A stretch of DNA of 64,000 nucleotides from Mastigias papua (Eukaryota > Cnidaria > Scyphozoa > Rhizostomeae > Mastigiidae). Positions within the stretch are counted from its first letter, which is position 1; every line of letters starts with the position of its first letter. The notes under the pieces are model-generated. The model was given only the letters and a program-made list of their open reading frames with translations, searched no databases and was not told the DNA's origin. Both the position numbers and the translations under genes were made by a program. The stretch covers positions 8,076,930 to 8,140,929 of the forward strand of contig OZ025287.1 of the NCBI GenBank assembly GCA_964019165.1, given 5' to 3'. Below are positions 13,633 to 26,900 of the stretch, piece by piece.

Positions 13633-14590
13633 TTATGGGTAGGTAGATACCCCAAAACTAACATCCTTCCGCGAAAGTAGTTACTTTGTGCAACAGGACA
13701 TTGCCAATCTATAGATTAACACATGAGCTTGTCACCTAATTACAACCTTACTTTTGGAGCAAAACTTGATCGGGTAGAAAGTGGATTGCTTTTCATCAGT
13801 TTTTCCAAAGCTATATCTCTGGATTCTGAGTTAGAAAAGGTCAAGTGAAAAGTGGCTTGAGTTTCAAGGCTACTGTACATGGAGAGAAATTGATCCATTG
13901 AGACGTAGGTTGATGTTCATCAATTTACCAATGCTATTACGTTACGTATTGGGCCATAATCGTTACATTTCCAAGTAAGGCGATTCTCATCAACTTACCA
14001 AGTCTTTGACCGTACAGTTTGATCCAATATCGACAAATACCAAATTACTCGATTTTCGTTAAGTTACCAAAGATATGTACACATGTTTTAGCCAAAATTT
14101 TTCAAAGACCATTAAAGTGGGATTCAATGCTAAATTGAACTTTGAATGTCCTATAAACGGGATCTAGCGTAAAAGCAAGAAGGGGCATAGGTGTAATAAA
14201 GTATCTTTCGAAGTATGTTTCTAGAAACGTGCTTGACCAGATTTGTAAGCTATATGTTAGGCCCCAGTTGGGCTGCTGAGATGTCACATGCTACAGATAT
14301 GACCATGAAGTGCAATCTACATTCACACGAAAGTAAAAAGGTGAGTCCCATGTACGATTCCATACGTTGGGGGAGTGTCCGTTAGAGGGACACTTATCCT
14401 GAACCGCCCGCATAGTGAGGTAAGGTGGCCAGTTCCTTTCCTCGCCGCCTTTAACTTCCCCAGTCTTGCCACGAGGTACCCACTTGCTGCTGGGTGGACA
14501 TTCATACTATGACTTTCACATTCATTCATTCAAAGACCAGAGAAAATTAAATACCCAGCTGCCCTAGCAGTCACTGGTGTATGGAGGGGG
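13633..14590. other. No recognised gene
   Basis: Non-coding sequence. The GC-richer block at about 14340-14510, including CCACGAGGTACCCACTTGCT, looks like part of an interspersed repeat but has no second copy in this window. Confidence 0.4.
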
Positions 14591-14591
14591 G

Positions 14592-15283
14592 GGGGTACAG
14601 GTAGACAAAAGACTGCATGAGGAGTTAGGCTGGGAAACCTTGTACCAGAGGCGATCTCTGACAGCTGTGTCACTTGTTTTAACCTTAAGAAAGTGTAATC
14701 CCCTTATTACGTGTTTGCTCAAATACCAAATGAACGCAATCTTACCTCCAATTTTAGATCATCACGGCCTTACAATAAAAAATTTGTACGGACTGTCCGT
14801 GTCTCAACAAGTACGTATTTCCAGAATACCCTTTTTGAGTGGAATTTACATGTTGAAGATATAAGAAATTCACTGAACATTGCTGAATTCAAACGCAAAG
14901 GCAACATATGTCCATTGGGAAAGGCTACCTGTGGCATTCATGGCATTGAAAGAGTTACATTCCTTACAGAACTTCGATTAAAGTTCAGTGTATTAAATGC
15001 TTACAGTTTTCGGCATTACTTTGACTGTCTAACTCCAATATTCAATTGTGGTGCTGGTAAAGAAGATAATGAGCACTTCTTCCTGCACTGCTCTCAGCTT
15101 GACCTAATGTGCACAGATCTCTTTGGTCATCTGTTAGAAATCCCTTTACTGGACATCAATGATATAAAAACTGCAGATTTGTGCACTCTCCTGTTATATG
15201 GTAATTCAAAACTGAATATAGTTGCTAGCAGAATTATTTTGGAGGCCACGATATATATTATGACAACCCAGCGCTTGCGGTGA
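14592..15283 (+). pseudogene. C-terminal tail of a non-LTR retrotransposon ORF2, isolated fragment
   Basis: One frame (to about 14700) reads ELGWETLYQRRSLTA, the conserved segment after the RT domain of Jockey/CR1-like LINEs. After a frameshift, 14711-15283 reads VTFLTELRLKFSVLNAYSFR, then HYFDCLTPIFNCG and HFFLHC. This is the LTRLRL-S-LREHKFRHNF-PxCxCG-HFFLHC signature found at the end of these proteins. The RT core itself is missing. It is unrelated in detail to the LINE at 16.3 kb, so it is a separate dead insertion. Confidence 0.85.
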
Positions 15284-15995
15284 ATATCCATCTTATCTTG
15301 AAGCAGTTCGAACCCTTCTGTTTTTATTTTTCAATATGGAGTCTGTTGGGATAGGGTATGTGTTTGGGGTGGGTCGGATGGATAACCGTTTGCGTTGTAA
15401 TTGATGGCTTGTGGTCATGTAAGAGCAGATGCATTCTTCGTTGCCTTGGTATAGGGACTCTCTCCACAACTCTAATTTGGCAGGGATGAAAGACTATGGG
15501 TCACTAATTGTATGCAGTGATCGTTTGCAGGCTTTCCCCGGTTACTCGTTGTTAACCTGGAGGGCCTTGATTACTGTATACTTTCTTTGTAAAGGCTAGT
15601 CTGTTGTAAGTGCCTCTGATAGTGGGAACACGATGATCTTGAATCTTTTCCTACTGTGAGGGTCACAGTGAAAAGAGGATAATTTGTGCCTTAAGTTTGA
15701 CTGTATTAAACAATAAGAAAGCAGTGGCTTACCGGAACAGTGGAAAGTTCCAAGGCCATAATTCACCGGATTCTCCGGATCCTTCTAAACTAAGCTACCA
15801 AGTCCGGATAATCCAGAGTCCAGATAATCGAATGATGAACATTAATGAGTACGTACGAAATATGAATATTTATGAGTCCAGACGGTTAAACCTACGTTGA
15901 CTTCAATATACATTTATTTACAAAATATAACAAATGATTTGTAGTACCGCCAAACTTCGCACAACCATACAGCTGTATGCTTGGTAGCTCCCCCA
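15284..15995. other. No recognised gene; possible pogo-like terminus
   Basis: The first part may be the 3' untranslated tail of the LINE fragment. Around 15770-15835 the motifs GTCCGGATAATCC and CCAGATAATCG resemble pogo/Tigger terminal sequences, but only one end is visible. Confidence 0.35.
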
Positions 15996-16256
15996 CACAT
16001 AAGTGACATTGCAATTGATTTTGATTGCAGATAGACGAGTAATAACAAGTTGCGATTTTCCAATACCGTAAGGAAAAACCTTGGTATTTCCCCAACCTGA
16101 CCATTCTCAGCCGCAAGCTAAGTATAGCCTTGGTATTTAGGAAATAGTTCAAACCACTTAACATTCGGTTATTTTGATCACAGTGTAAAACGCATATAAA
16201 ATGCGTAATTTTCTCACCACAGCATAAGGCTATAAACTTAGTATCTTGAGGAAAAG
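15996..16256 (+). repeat. Decayed 107-bp satellite monomers left of the LINE
   Basis: Two or so monomers are recognisable by TTGATTTTGATTGCAG (about 16016-16031), GCGATTTTCCAATACCGTAAG, AACCTTGGTATTT and, in the second, AAGGCTATAAACTTAGTATC (about 16226-16245). Order and strand match the main array at 20999, so the LINE sits inside the satellite edge. Confidence 0.75.
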
Positions 16257-16306
16257 CATGCTGGTGTGCTAGTAGGTTGTGGACGTACGCTCTCGCTCTG
16301 TCTGAC

Positions 16307-17907
16307 ATGGTTCGCGTTAAATATACTAAATGCAGAGAAATGGAAACCACCAGTAATGATGCAGACGCTTTGAGGCTGCTTGATGGTGTATTTGATACAA
16401 TTGATGCAATCAGAGATCGGAAAAAGCGTCCAGACAGAGATTCTGTTTCGGAGTACATCTGCTCGCGGTATGGCCTAGACAAAGGTAGGGCTGACGAAGT
16501 TTTAGATGAAATGCTACTTTCTGCAGCGATATACATAAAAAAGGTCAAAGGTAAAGATTCTTTTTTCATACGCAATGAGGTTAAAACGGGGATAAAGTCA
16601 CAAATTGCTAGAGTGTGTGAGCACAAGGAGTATCCAAGAGTGTATTCAACTATTAGTTCAGGCAACCCGACTCAACTACTACATGACCTAACTATTTCGT
16701 CTCCGTCTCAATAAACCCAAGACAATTACGTTATACAATCAGCTGAAGGCAAAGACTGTCCTAGTTTACAGTACGATCCTGATGTAAATGTTGAAGATAA
16801 CACCTTCATTGCAACTTTAAATAAAATGGCTCTTCCTGGCTGGTCCGACAACGATTCCAATAGGTGCACCGAGATATCTAAATTAGCTGAGACCATCGTA
16901 TCATTAAACTGCCAGTTGCACCTCGAGCGCAAACGTTGCGATGAGTTAAAAAACGAAAATTTTCTTTTAAGAAATAAACTGTTTTGTAAAAAATATGCTT
17001 CACATTTGTCCGAGCCCTGTGGAAAATCCAGCACCGTGAATGATACCTCAGAGACTGGAGTACACGATGGTTTTGGAAAAATCCAGGCACAATGGGAACT
17101 TTGCTTAGAAGAAAGAAGTACGAACAGCATACAATTAACACAAAGTTAAACAAAACCAGGACGAGCCCAAAGACAATGTCTACTCTGAAAGCCGATGACA
17201 AAGAAAGATCAGATGTGTTATCTAATGCAAACAATAAAACAGTGAGAAAACCTGGAGCTCTGAAAAAGGCATTTGATAAGAGCCAGAAGCACAACCATCG
17301 GAGTGAAAATTTAACTGGAAGAAAACAGAGTACATCTACTCCTAGCAAAACAACCACAAAACCACATGATAATGAAAGGCAGGAAAATTTAGATAAAGAG
17401 GATCATGTTTGGAAAAAAGGAGCAGTCCTCATAATGGGTGACAGTATGCTATATGGCATAGATGAAAAGAAATTAAGTAAAAATGGCTTTGTCAAAGTGC
17501 GATGCTTCCCAGGATCCACTATTTCCGATTTGCAGTTGCACTACATGCAGCCCCTCATTAGCAAAACGCCAAGCAAAGTCGTTGTACATGTAGGAACTAA
17601 TGATGCTAGCACTAAGGGGGCCACTGCAGATAAAATCATAGATGCCCTCCTTGAATTGAAGAAGGAGATTGAAACTAAACTACCAGAGGCTATCGTAGTG
17701 ATATCTACTCCCCTGAAACGGAATGATAAAGTTGGTGCTGGTAAGATCATTGAAACTTTGAACAAGAAAATACGAGGCCTCGGACTAAACATTGTTGACA
17801 ATAAAAACATTGACTCTCCAGAGCTTGGATGCAAAGGACTCCATTTAAATCAAAGAGGTGTAGGTAAATTTGCTGCTAATCTTATTAATAAATTGCGTAG
17901 TTTTTAA
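16307..17907 (+). pseudogene. LINE ORF1: winged-helix-like region plus SGNH/GDSL esterase
   Basis: The start is ATG 16307. The first part (DSVSEYICSRYGLDKGRADE, then IYIKKVKGKDSFFI) resembles the small winged-helix/histone-H1-like domain seen in some LINE ORF1s. An in-frame TAA at 16712-16714 (probably from CAA) and a one-base frameshift near 17110-17118 break it. The middle part is basic and low-complexity (KKAFDKSQKHNHRSENL). The C-terminal part has LIMGDSMLYG (catalytic Ser), HVGTNDAS (the GTND oxyanion block) and KGLHLNQRG (catalytic His), the SGNH hydrolase triad layout. The esterase is thought to act on membranes or RNP assembly; its exact role is unknown. It ends 47 bp before the ORF2 ATG. 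Confidence 0.85.
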
Positions 17908-17953
17908 TATCTTGATAGATCAGCCTCATCAGCATCTTGGATTCGGAAAAGGT

Positions 17954-20791
17954 ATGGCAATTGCATCCCTTAATGTTAATAGTCTTAGAAAGCACTTTGA
18001 TGAAATCGAAAACACCTTGTTTAATCTAGGTATCCATATTCTTGCTCTAAATGAAACCAACCTTGATGATAAGCATCCTGAGGAGCTAACTGATATAACT
18101 GGGTACCAGCAGGTTCGTCTTGATAGAACTCGTAATGGAGGTGGCGTCTCGATATATATTAGGGAATCTATTAAATTTAGAACCCGTTCCGATATCCCTA
18201 AAAATGATTTAGAATTAATCTGTATTGAAATCGAGCCACCCAAGAGTAAGCCTTTCCTTATCCTTGCGTGGTACAGACCACCAAATGCCCCTGTTGATAT
18301 ATTCTTTAAGCTGGAGAAAGTTACCTCTTATTTCGATAGGGAAGAAAAAGAGATAATTCTTCTAGGTGACATAAATTGCGACTTAAAAACCGTAAAACAG
18401 AATGAGCAATCAGCTGAAGGTAATTCAAAACATATTTGCCGCATCTATGAGCTATTCAATTGTCAACAGCTTATTGAAGAACCAACACTGGTTACCCTTA
18501 ACACTGCTGCTATAATTGATCATATTGCAACGACCTGCAGTAAGAATATTGTCAACTCAGGGGTCTATAAAATGGCCTTGAGTGATCATTACCTTGTTTA
18601 TTGCATACGCAAATTTAATGGAGCAGTAATTAAGGATCACAAAGTAATCAAAACAAGGAAAATGAACAAATTTGACGAAGGCCATTTTCTTAATGATGTT
18701 TCTAGTGTTTGCTGGGAGAAGGTGGTCACCCAAACAGATGACATAGATATATTTTATAGGAACTGGTCTGCTCTTTTCTCTATGATCATCCATAAACATG
18801 CCCCATTAATGCAAATGCGCGTATCTGAAAAGTACTGCCCTTGGATAAATCAAGACTTAAAGGCTCTCATGCGCAATAGGGATAGGATGAAAATGGTAGC
18901 ACTGAAAAGAAAATCATCAATAATGATGGAATCTTACAGGCAACTCAGGAACAAGGTCAATACCATGAATGTTCAGCTAAAGAAGCAGTACTTCTCGAAT
19001 AAGATATCTGCTTGTAAAGGGGACGTAAAGGGCTCCTGGAAGACAATTAACGAGCTCCTAAACAGGCGTTCCAAATCATGCAATATTGATTTCCTAAAGG
19101 ATTCGGATAAGTAAATTCGGCAGAGAAAAGACATTTCAAACTTAATGAACGGTTACTTCTGTTCTATTGGCGAAAATCTTGCCAGCAAAATTGAGTATGC
19201 TCCCAATCCCCTTCTAGCTGGCGATTATGTTGTTAACAAAAAGAATTCCAGATTTAAGTTTAAACATATAAGTACCTTGGACATCAGGGATGCAATTGCC
19301 AAACTTAAAACTGCTAAGAGTTTTGGAAATGACAACATTTCAAGCTATTTCTTAAAACTGGCCTTGCCTTTAATGGAAACCTCCCTAGCCATCTTGTTTA
19401 ATACTTCAATAGAAACAAGTCAATTTCCAAATTTTTGGAAATTAGCAAGGGTTACTCCTATTTTTAAGGGAGGTGATAGGTCAGACAAATCAAACTACCG
19501 TCCTATATCTATATTGCCAGTCATCTCGAAGCTTTTTGAAAAGCTCATTGCCGACCAGCTGTACCAGTATATGACTGAAAATAATATGCTTTCGTCTAAC
19601 CAATCTGGCTTTCGGCGCCTACATTCAACTTTAACATGCTTGCTAAAAAACACCGATGACTGGTACAGTGGGTTAGACCTGGGCAAACAAATGGGATTAG
19701 TATTCATTGACCTTAAAAAGGCTTTTGATACTGTCAACCATGATATCCTTTGCCAAAAACTCAATAGCTACGGTATACAGCAACGTGAGCTATTGTGGTT
19801 TCAATCCTATCTATCTAACCGGGAACAATTTTGCAGAGTCAATGGCATTGATTCGGAAATCAATAGTATAAATATCGGTATACCCCAAGGATCATGCCTA
19901 GGTCCTCTATTATTCATCATGTATATCAACGATCTCCCTCTGGCAGTATCCGACTCTTCTGTTCCCATGTATGCTGATGATACAAGCTTGTTCTATCAAT
20001 CGCTTAATATTAATAAACTTAATAAGGTTATCAATAGCGATCTGGAAAGGCTGCAGAAATGGTTAATGGGTAACAAATTGTCCCTGAATGCAATGAAAAC
20101 TCAGTCAATGCTCATTTCTACAAAACAGAAACACGCGGTACTGAGGAATCTAGAGCTAAAACTTTCACTAAAAATCAGGGATCATGAATTAGAAGTCGTT
20201 GATACAACCAAGTATCTTGGCTTACAAATTGACAATTCCTTAGATTGGAAATACCATGTCAGCACTCTTTCCTCTAAAGTATCTAAAGCAGTTGGTTTCT
20301 TAAAACATGCTAAATCCATCTTGCCTTTAGAAACTTTAAATAAACTTTACGCAGGAATTATAGAACCTCATTTTCGCTATTGCTGTTCCGTGTGGGGCTG
20401 CTGTGGTGTAACTGACAAGCACCACTTGCAGAAATTGCAAAACCGAGCTGCAAGAATTATAACAAATAGCAGCTTTGATGCTCCAGGCTTACCTCTAGTG
20501 CGTAGATTGGGCTGGAAAACAATTGAGGAACTCATAGCTCATGAATCAGAGTTGATGGTTTTTAAATCTATACATGGGCTAGCTCCTCAGTATATGAGTG
20601 ATTTATTCACAAAAATGTCCCAGCTAAGCTCTTACAACCTTCGCAATATTGCCACTGATCTCTGGCTGCCTCAGAAGAGATCTGCAAATGGCCTGAAATG
20701 CTTTTCTTATAGGGGAGCCAAAACATGGAACAGCCTACCTACCCAACTCAAGCAAGCGAAAAATATACGTGATTTTACATCATATTTATAG
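17954..20791 (+). pseudogene. LINE ORF2: AP endonuclease plus reverse transcriptase, one in-frame stop
   Basis: It is 945 codons in one frame except for a single TAA at 19112-19114. The N-terminal APE-type endonuclease has SLNVNSLRKH, LNETNLDD (catalytic Glu), LLGDINCDL (Asp/Asn) and LSDHYLVYC (SDH). After the linker the RT shows WKLARVTPIFKGGDRSDKSN, YRPISILPVISKLFEKL, FIDLKKAFDTVNHDIL (motif A), GIPQGSCLGPLLFIMYINDL (motif B) and MYADDTSLF (YADD catalytic box, about 19970-19981). The C-terminal part runs to TAA 20789-20791. The alternative upstream ATG at 17870 overlaps ORF1; I chose 17954 because it directly precedes the conserved endonuclease start. This protein nicks DNA and primes reverse transcription at the target. 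Confidence 0.93.
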
Positions 20792-20976
20792 ACTTTTCTG
20801 TTTCTTTTCTCTTTTGATATTGTATATTTTATTCTAGTTTTTTAAATCTAATTATGTAAGTAATGTAAGTAATATTTTATTCCTATATATTAACATTACT
20901 CTATTTTGTAAGTTTTTAAGTGGAGGGCCCCTACAAAATCAGCAACGCTGTAGGGCAACCCACCTTAAATATTTGA

Positions 20977-20998
20977 AATCAATCAATCAATCAATCAA
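20977..20998 (+). repeat. LINE 3' tail (AATC)n
   Basis: Five or more AATC units lie at the LINE-satellite junction, replacing a poly(A) tail, as in CR1/L2-like elements. Confidence 0.85.
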
Positions 20999-23900
20999 GG
21001 AAGCGACATTGAAATTGATTGATTTTGATTGCAGATTGAAAAGTGATGAAAATGAGCGATTTTTGGCCAAAAAGTAAGGCTATAACCTTGGTATTTTGCC
21101 GAAAAATGACCAAAATTGAAATTGATTGATTTTGATTGCAGATTGAAAAGTGATGAAAATGAGCGATTTGTGGCCAAAACGTAAGGCTATAACCTTGGTA
21201 TTTTGCCGAAAAATGACCAAAATTGAAATTGATTGATTTTGATTGCAGCTTGAAAAGTGATGAAAATGAGCGATTTCTGGCCAAAAAGTAAGGCTATAAC
21301 CTTGGTATTTTGCCGAAAAATGACCAAAATTGAAATTGATTGATTTTGATTGCAGATTGAAAAGTGATGAAAATGAGCGATTTGTGGCCACCACGTAAGG
21401 CTATAACCTTGGTATTTTGCCGAAAAATGACCAAAATTGAAATTGATTGATTTTGATTGCAGATTGAAAAGTGATGAAAATGAGCGATTTTTGGCCAAAA
21501 AGTAAGGCTATAACCTTGGTATTTTGCCGAAAAATGACCAAAATTGAAATTGATTGATTTTGATTGCAGATTGAAAAGTGATGAAAATGAGCGATTTGTG
21601 GCCAGAACGTAAGGCTATAACCTTGGTATTTTGCCGAAAAATGACCAAAATTGAAATTGATTGATTTTGATTGCAGATTGAAAAGTGATGAAAATGAGCG
21701 ATTTTTGGCCAAAAAGTAAGGCTATAACCTTGGTATTTTGCCGAAAAATGACCAAAATTGAAATTGATTGATTTTGATTGCAGATTGAAAAGTGATGAAA
21801 ATGAGCGATTTTTGGCCAAAAAGTAAGGCTATAACCTTGGTATTTTGCCGAAAAATGACCAAAATTGAAATTGATTGATTTTGATTGCAGATTGAAAAGT
21901 GATGAAAATGAGCGATTTTTGGCCAAAAAGTAAGGCTATAACCTTGGTATTTTGCCGAAAAATGACCAAAATTGAAATTGATTGATTTTGATTGCAGATT
22001 GAAAAGTGATGAAAATGAGCGATTTTTGGCCAAAAAGTAAGGCTATAACCTTGGTATTTTGCCGAAAAATGACCAAAATTGAAATTGATTGATTTTGATT
22101 GCAGATTGAAAAGTGATGAAAATGAGCGATTTTTGGCCAAAAAGTAAGGCTATAACCTTGGTATTTTGCCGAAAAATGACCAAAATTGAAATTGATTGAT
22201 TTTGATTGCAGATTGAAAAGTGATGAAAATGAGCGATGTTTGGCCAAAAAGTAAGGCTATAACCTTGGTATTTTGCCGAAAAATGACCAAAATTGAAATT
22301 GATTGATTTTGATTGCAGATTGAAAAGTGATGAAAATGAGCGATTTGTGGCCAAAACGTAAGGCTATAACCTTGGTATTTTGCCGAAAAATGACCAAAAT
22401 TGAAATTGATTGATTTTGATTGCAGATTGAAAAGTGATGAAAATGAGCGATTTTTGGCCAAAAAGTAAGGCTATAACCTTGGTATTTTGCCGAAAAATGA
22501 CCAAAATTGAAATTGATTGATTTTGATTGCAGATTGAAAAGTGATGAAAATGAGCGATTTTTGGCCAAAAAGTAAGGCTATAACCTTGGTATTTTGCCGA
22601 GAAATGACCAAAATTGAAATTGATTGATTTTGATTGCAGATTGAAAAGTGATGAAAATGAGCGATTTGTGGCCAAAAAGTAAGGCTATAACCTTGGTATT
22701 TTGCCGACAAATGACCAAAATTGACATTGATTGATTTTGATTGCAGATTGAAAAGTGATGAAAATGAGCGATTTTTGGCCAAAAAGTAAGGCTATAACCT
22801 TGGTATTTTGCCGAGAAATGACCAAAATTGAAATTGATTGATTTTGATTGCAGATTGAAAAGTGATGAAATTGAGCGATTTGTGGCCAAAAAGTAAGGCT
22901 ATAACCTTGGTATTTTGCCGAAAAATGACCAAAATTGAAATTGATTGATTTTGATTGCAGATTGAAAAGTGATGAAAATGAGCGATTTTTGGCCAAAAAG
23001 TAAGGCTATAACCTTGGTATTTTGCCGAAAAATGACCAAAATTGAAATTGATTGATTTTGATTGCAGATTGAAAAGTGATGAAAATGAGCGATTTTTGGC
23101 CAAAAAGTAAGGCTATAACCTTGGTATTTTGCCGAAAAATGACCAAAATTGAAATTGATTGATTTTGATTGCAGATTGAAAAGTGATGAAAATGAGCGAT
23201 TTTTGGCCAAAAAGTAAGGCTATAACCTTGGTATTTTGCCGAAAAATGACCAAAATTGAAATTGATTGATTTTGATTGCAGATTGAAAAGTGATGAAAAT
23301 GAGCGATTTTTGGCCAAAAAGTAAGGCTATAACCTTGGTATTTTGCCGAAAAATGACCAAAATTGAAATTGATTGATTTTGATTGCAGATTGAAAAGTGA
23401 TGAAAATGAGCGATTTTTGGCCAAAAAGTAAGGCTATAACCTTGGTATTTTGCCGAAAAATGACCAAAATTGAAATTGATTGATTTTGATTGCAGATTGA
23501 AAAGTGATGAAAATGAGCGATTTTTGGCCAAAAAGTAAGGCTATAACCTTGGTATTTTGCCGAAAAATGACCAAAATTGAAATTGATTGATTTTGATTGC
23601 AGATTGAAAAGTGATGAAAATGAGCGATTTGTGGCCAAAAAGTAAGGCTATAACCTTGGTATTTTGCCGAAAAATGACCAAAATTGAAATTGATTGATTT
23701 TGATTGCAGATTGAAAAGTGATGAAAATGAGCGATTTTTGGCCAAAAAGTAAGGCTATAACCTTGGTATTTTGCCGAAAAATGACCAAAATTGAAATTGA
23801 TTGATTTTGATTGCAGATTGAAAAGTGATGAAAATGAGCGATTTGTGGCCAAAAAGTAAGGCTATAACCTTGGTATTTTGCCGAAAAATGACCAAAATTG

Positions 23901-26900
23901 AAATTGATTGATTTTGATTGCAGATTGAAAAGTGATGAAAATGAGCGATTTTTGGCCAAAAAGTAAGGCTATAACCTTGGTATTTTGCCGAAAAATGACC
24001 AAAATTGAAATTGATTGATTTTGATTGCAGATTGAAAAGTGATGAAAATGAGCGATTTTTGGCCAAAAAGTAAGGCTATAACCTTGGTATTTTGCCGAGA
24101 AATGACCACAATTGAAATTGATTGATGTTGATTGCAGATTGAAAAGTGATGAAAATGAGCGATTTGTGGCCAAAAAGTAAGGCTATAACCTTGGTATTTT
24201 GCCGAAAAATGACCAAAATTGAAATTGATTGATTTTGATTGCAGATTGAAAAGTGATGAAAATGAGCGATTTTTGGCCAAAAAGTAAGGCTATAACCTTG
24301 GTATTTTGCCGAAAAATGACCAAAATTGAAATTGATTGATTTTGATTGCAGATTGAAAAGTGATGAAAATGAGCGATTTTTGGCCAAAAAGTAAGGCTAT
24401 AACCTTGGTATTTTGCCGAAAAATGACCAAAATTGAAATTGATTGATTTGATTGCAGATTGAAAAGTGATGAAAATGAGCGATTTTTGGCCAAAAAGTAA
24501 GGCTATAACCTTGGTATTTTGCCGAAAAATGACCAAAATTGAAATTGATTGATTTTGATTGCAGATTGAAAAGTGATGAAAATGAGCGATTTGTGGCCAA
24601 AAAGTAAGGCTATAACCTTGGTATTTTGCCGAAAAATGACCAAAATTGAAATTGATTGATTTTGATTGCAGATTGAAAAGTGATGAAAATGAGCGATTTT
24701 TGGCCAAAAAGTAAGGCTATAACCTTGGTATTTTGCCGAAAAATGACCAAAATTGAAATTGATTGATTTTGATTGCAGATTGAAAAGTGATGAAAATGAG
24801 CGATTTTTGGCCAAAAAGTAAGGCTATAACCTTGGTATTTTGCCGAAAAATGACCAAAATTGAAATTGATTGATTTTGATTGCAGATTGAAAAGTGATGA
24901 AAATGAGCGATTTTTGGCCAAAAAGTAAGGCTATAACCTTGGTATTTTGCCGAAAAATGACCAAAATTGAAATTGATTGATTTTGATTGCAGATTGAAAA
25001 GTGATGAAAATGAGCGATTTTTGGCCAAAAAGTAAGGCTATAACCTTGGTATTTTGCCGAAAAATGACCAAAATTGAAATTGATTGATTTTGATTGCAGA
25101 TTGAAAAGTGATGAAAATGAGCGATTTTTGGCCAAAAAGTAAGGCTATAACCTTGGTATTTTGCCGAAAAATGACCAAAATTGAAATTGATTGATTTTGA
25201 TTGCAGATTGAAAAGTGATGAAAATGAGTTTGGCCAAAAAGTAAGGCTATAACCTTGGTATTTTGCCGAAAAATGACCAAAATTGAAATTGATTGACTTT
25301 GATTGCAGATTGAAAAGTGATGAAAATGAGCGATTTTTGGCCAAAAAGTAAGGCTATAACCTTGGTATTTTGCCGAAAAATGACCAAAATTGAAATTGAT
25401 TGATTTTGATTGCAGATTGAAATGTGATGAAAATGAGCGATTTTTGGCCAAAACGTAAGGCTATAACCTTGGTATTTTGCCGACAAATGACCAAACTTGA
25501 AATTGATTGATTTTGATTGCAGATTGAAAAGTGATGAAAATGAGCGATTTATGGCCAAAAAGTAAGGCTATAACCTTGGTATTTTGCCGAAAAATGACCA
25601 AAATTGAAATTGATTGATTTTGATTGCAGATTGAAAAGTGATGAAAATGAGCGAGTTTTGGCCAAAAAGTAAGGCTATAACCTTGGTATTTTTCCGAAAA
25701 ATGACCAAAATTGACATTGATTGATTTTGATTGCAGATTGAAAAGTGATGAAAATGAGCGATTTTTGGCCAAAAAGTAAGGCTATAACCTTGGTATTTTG
25801 CCGAAAAATGACCAAAATTGAAATTGATTGATTTTGATTGCAGATTGAAAAGTGATGAAAATGAGCGATTTTTGGCCGAAAAGTAAGGCTATAACCTTGG
25901 TATTTTGCCGAAAAATGACCAAAATTGAAATTGATTGATTTTGATTGCAGATTGAAAAGTGATGATAATGAGCGATTTTTGGCCAAAAAATAAGGCTATA
26001 ACCTTGGTATTTTGCCGAAAAATGACCAAAATTGAAATTGATTGATTTTGATTGCAGATTGAAAAGTGATGTAAATGAGCGATTTTTGGCCAAAAAGTAA
26101 GGCTATAACCTTGGTATTTTGCCGAAAAATGACCAAAATTGAAATTGATTGATTTTGATTGCAGATTGAAAAGTGATGAAAATGAGCGATTTTTGGCCGA
26201 AAAGTAAGGCTATAACCTTGGTATTTTGCCGAAAAATGACCAAAATTGAAATTGATTGATTTTGATTGCAGATTGAAAAGTGATGATAATGAGCGATTTT
26301 NNNNNNNNNNNNNNNNNNNNNNNNNNNNNNNNNNNNNNNNNNNNNNNNNNNNNNNNNNNNNNNNNNNNNNNNNNNNNNNNNNNNNNNNNNNNNNNNNNNN
26401 NNNNNNNNNNNNNNNNNNNNNNNNNNNNNNNNNNNNNNNNNNNNNNNNNNNNNNNNNNNNNNNNNNNNNNNNNNNNNNNNNNNNNNNNNNNNNNNNNNNN
26501 CCTTGGTATTTTGCCGAAAAATGACCAAAATTGATAATTGATTGATTTTGATTGCAGATTGAAAAGTGATGAAAATTGAGCGATTTTTGGCCAAAAAGTA
26601 AGGCTATAACCTTGGTATTTTGCCGACAAATGACCAAAATTGAAATTGATTGATTTTGATTGCAGATTGAAAAGTGATGAAAATGAGCGATTTTTGGCCA
26701 AAAAGTAAGGCTATAACCTTGGTATTTGCCGAAAAATGACCAAAATTGAAATTGATTGATTTTGATTGCAGATTGAAAAGTGATGAAAATGAGCGATTTT
26801 TGGCCAAAAAGTAAGGCTATAACCTTGGTATTTTGCCGAAAAATGACCAAAATTGAAATTGATTGATTTTGATTGCAGATTGAAAAGTGATGAAAATGAG

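Larger units (their letters stand above)
16257..20998 (+). mobile_element. Near-full-length CR1/L2-type LINE
   Basis: It carries ORF1 (winged-helix-like plus SGNH esterase) and ORF2 (AP endonuclease plus RT), a short 3' untranslated region and an (AATC)n tail at 20977-20998. ORF1 esterase domains and short 3' microsatellite tails are known for the CR1/L2 group. It has only two in-frame stops and one frameshift, so it is young. The 5' boundary is set where decayed satellite stops and is uncertain by tens of bases. The flanking satellite is in phase on both sides, and no clear target duplication is seen. Confidence 0.88.

Noticed and set aside
15892..16665. 257-codon minus-strand open frame
   Set aside because: It is antisense to LINE ORF1 and decayed satellite, with no recognisable protein features.
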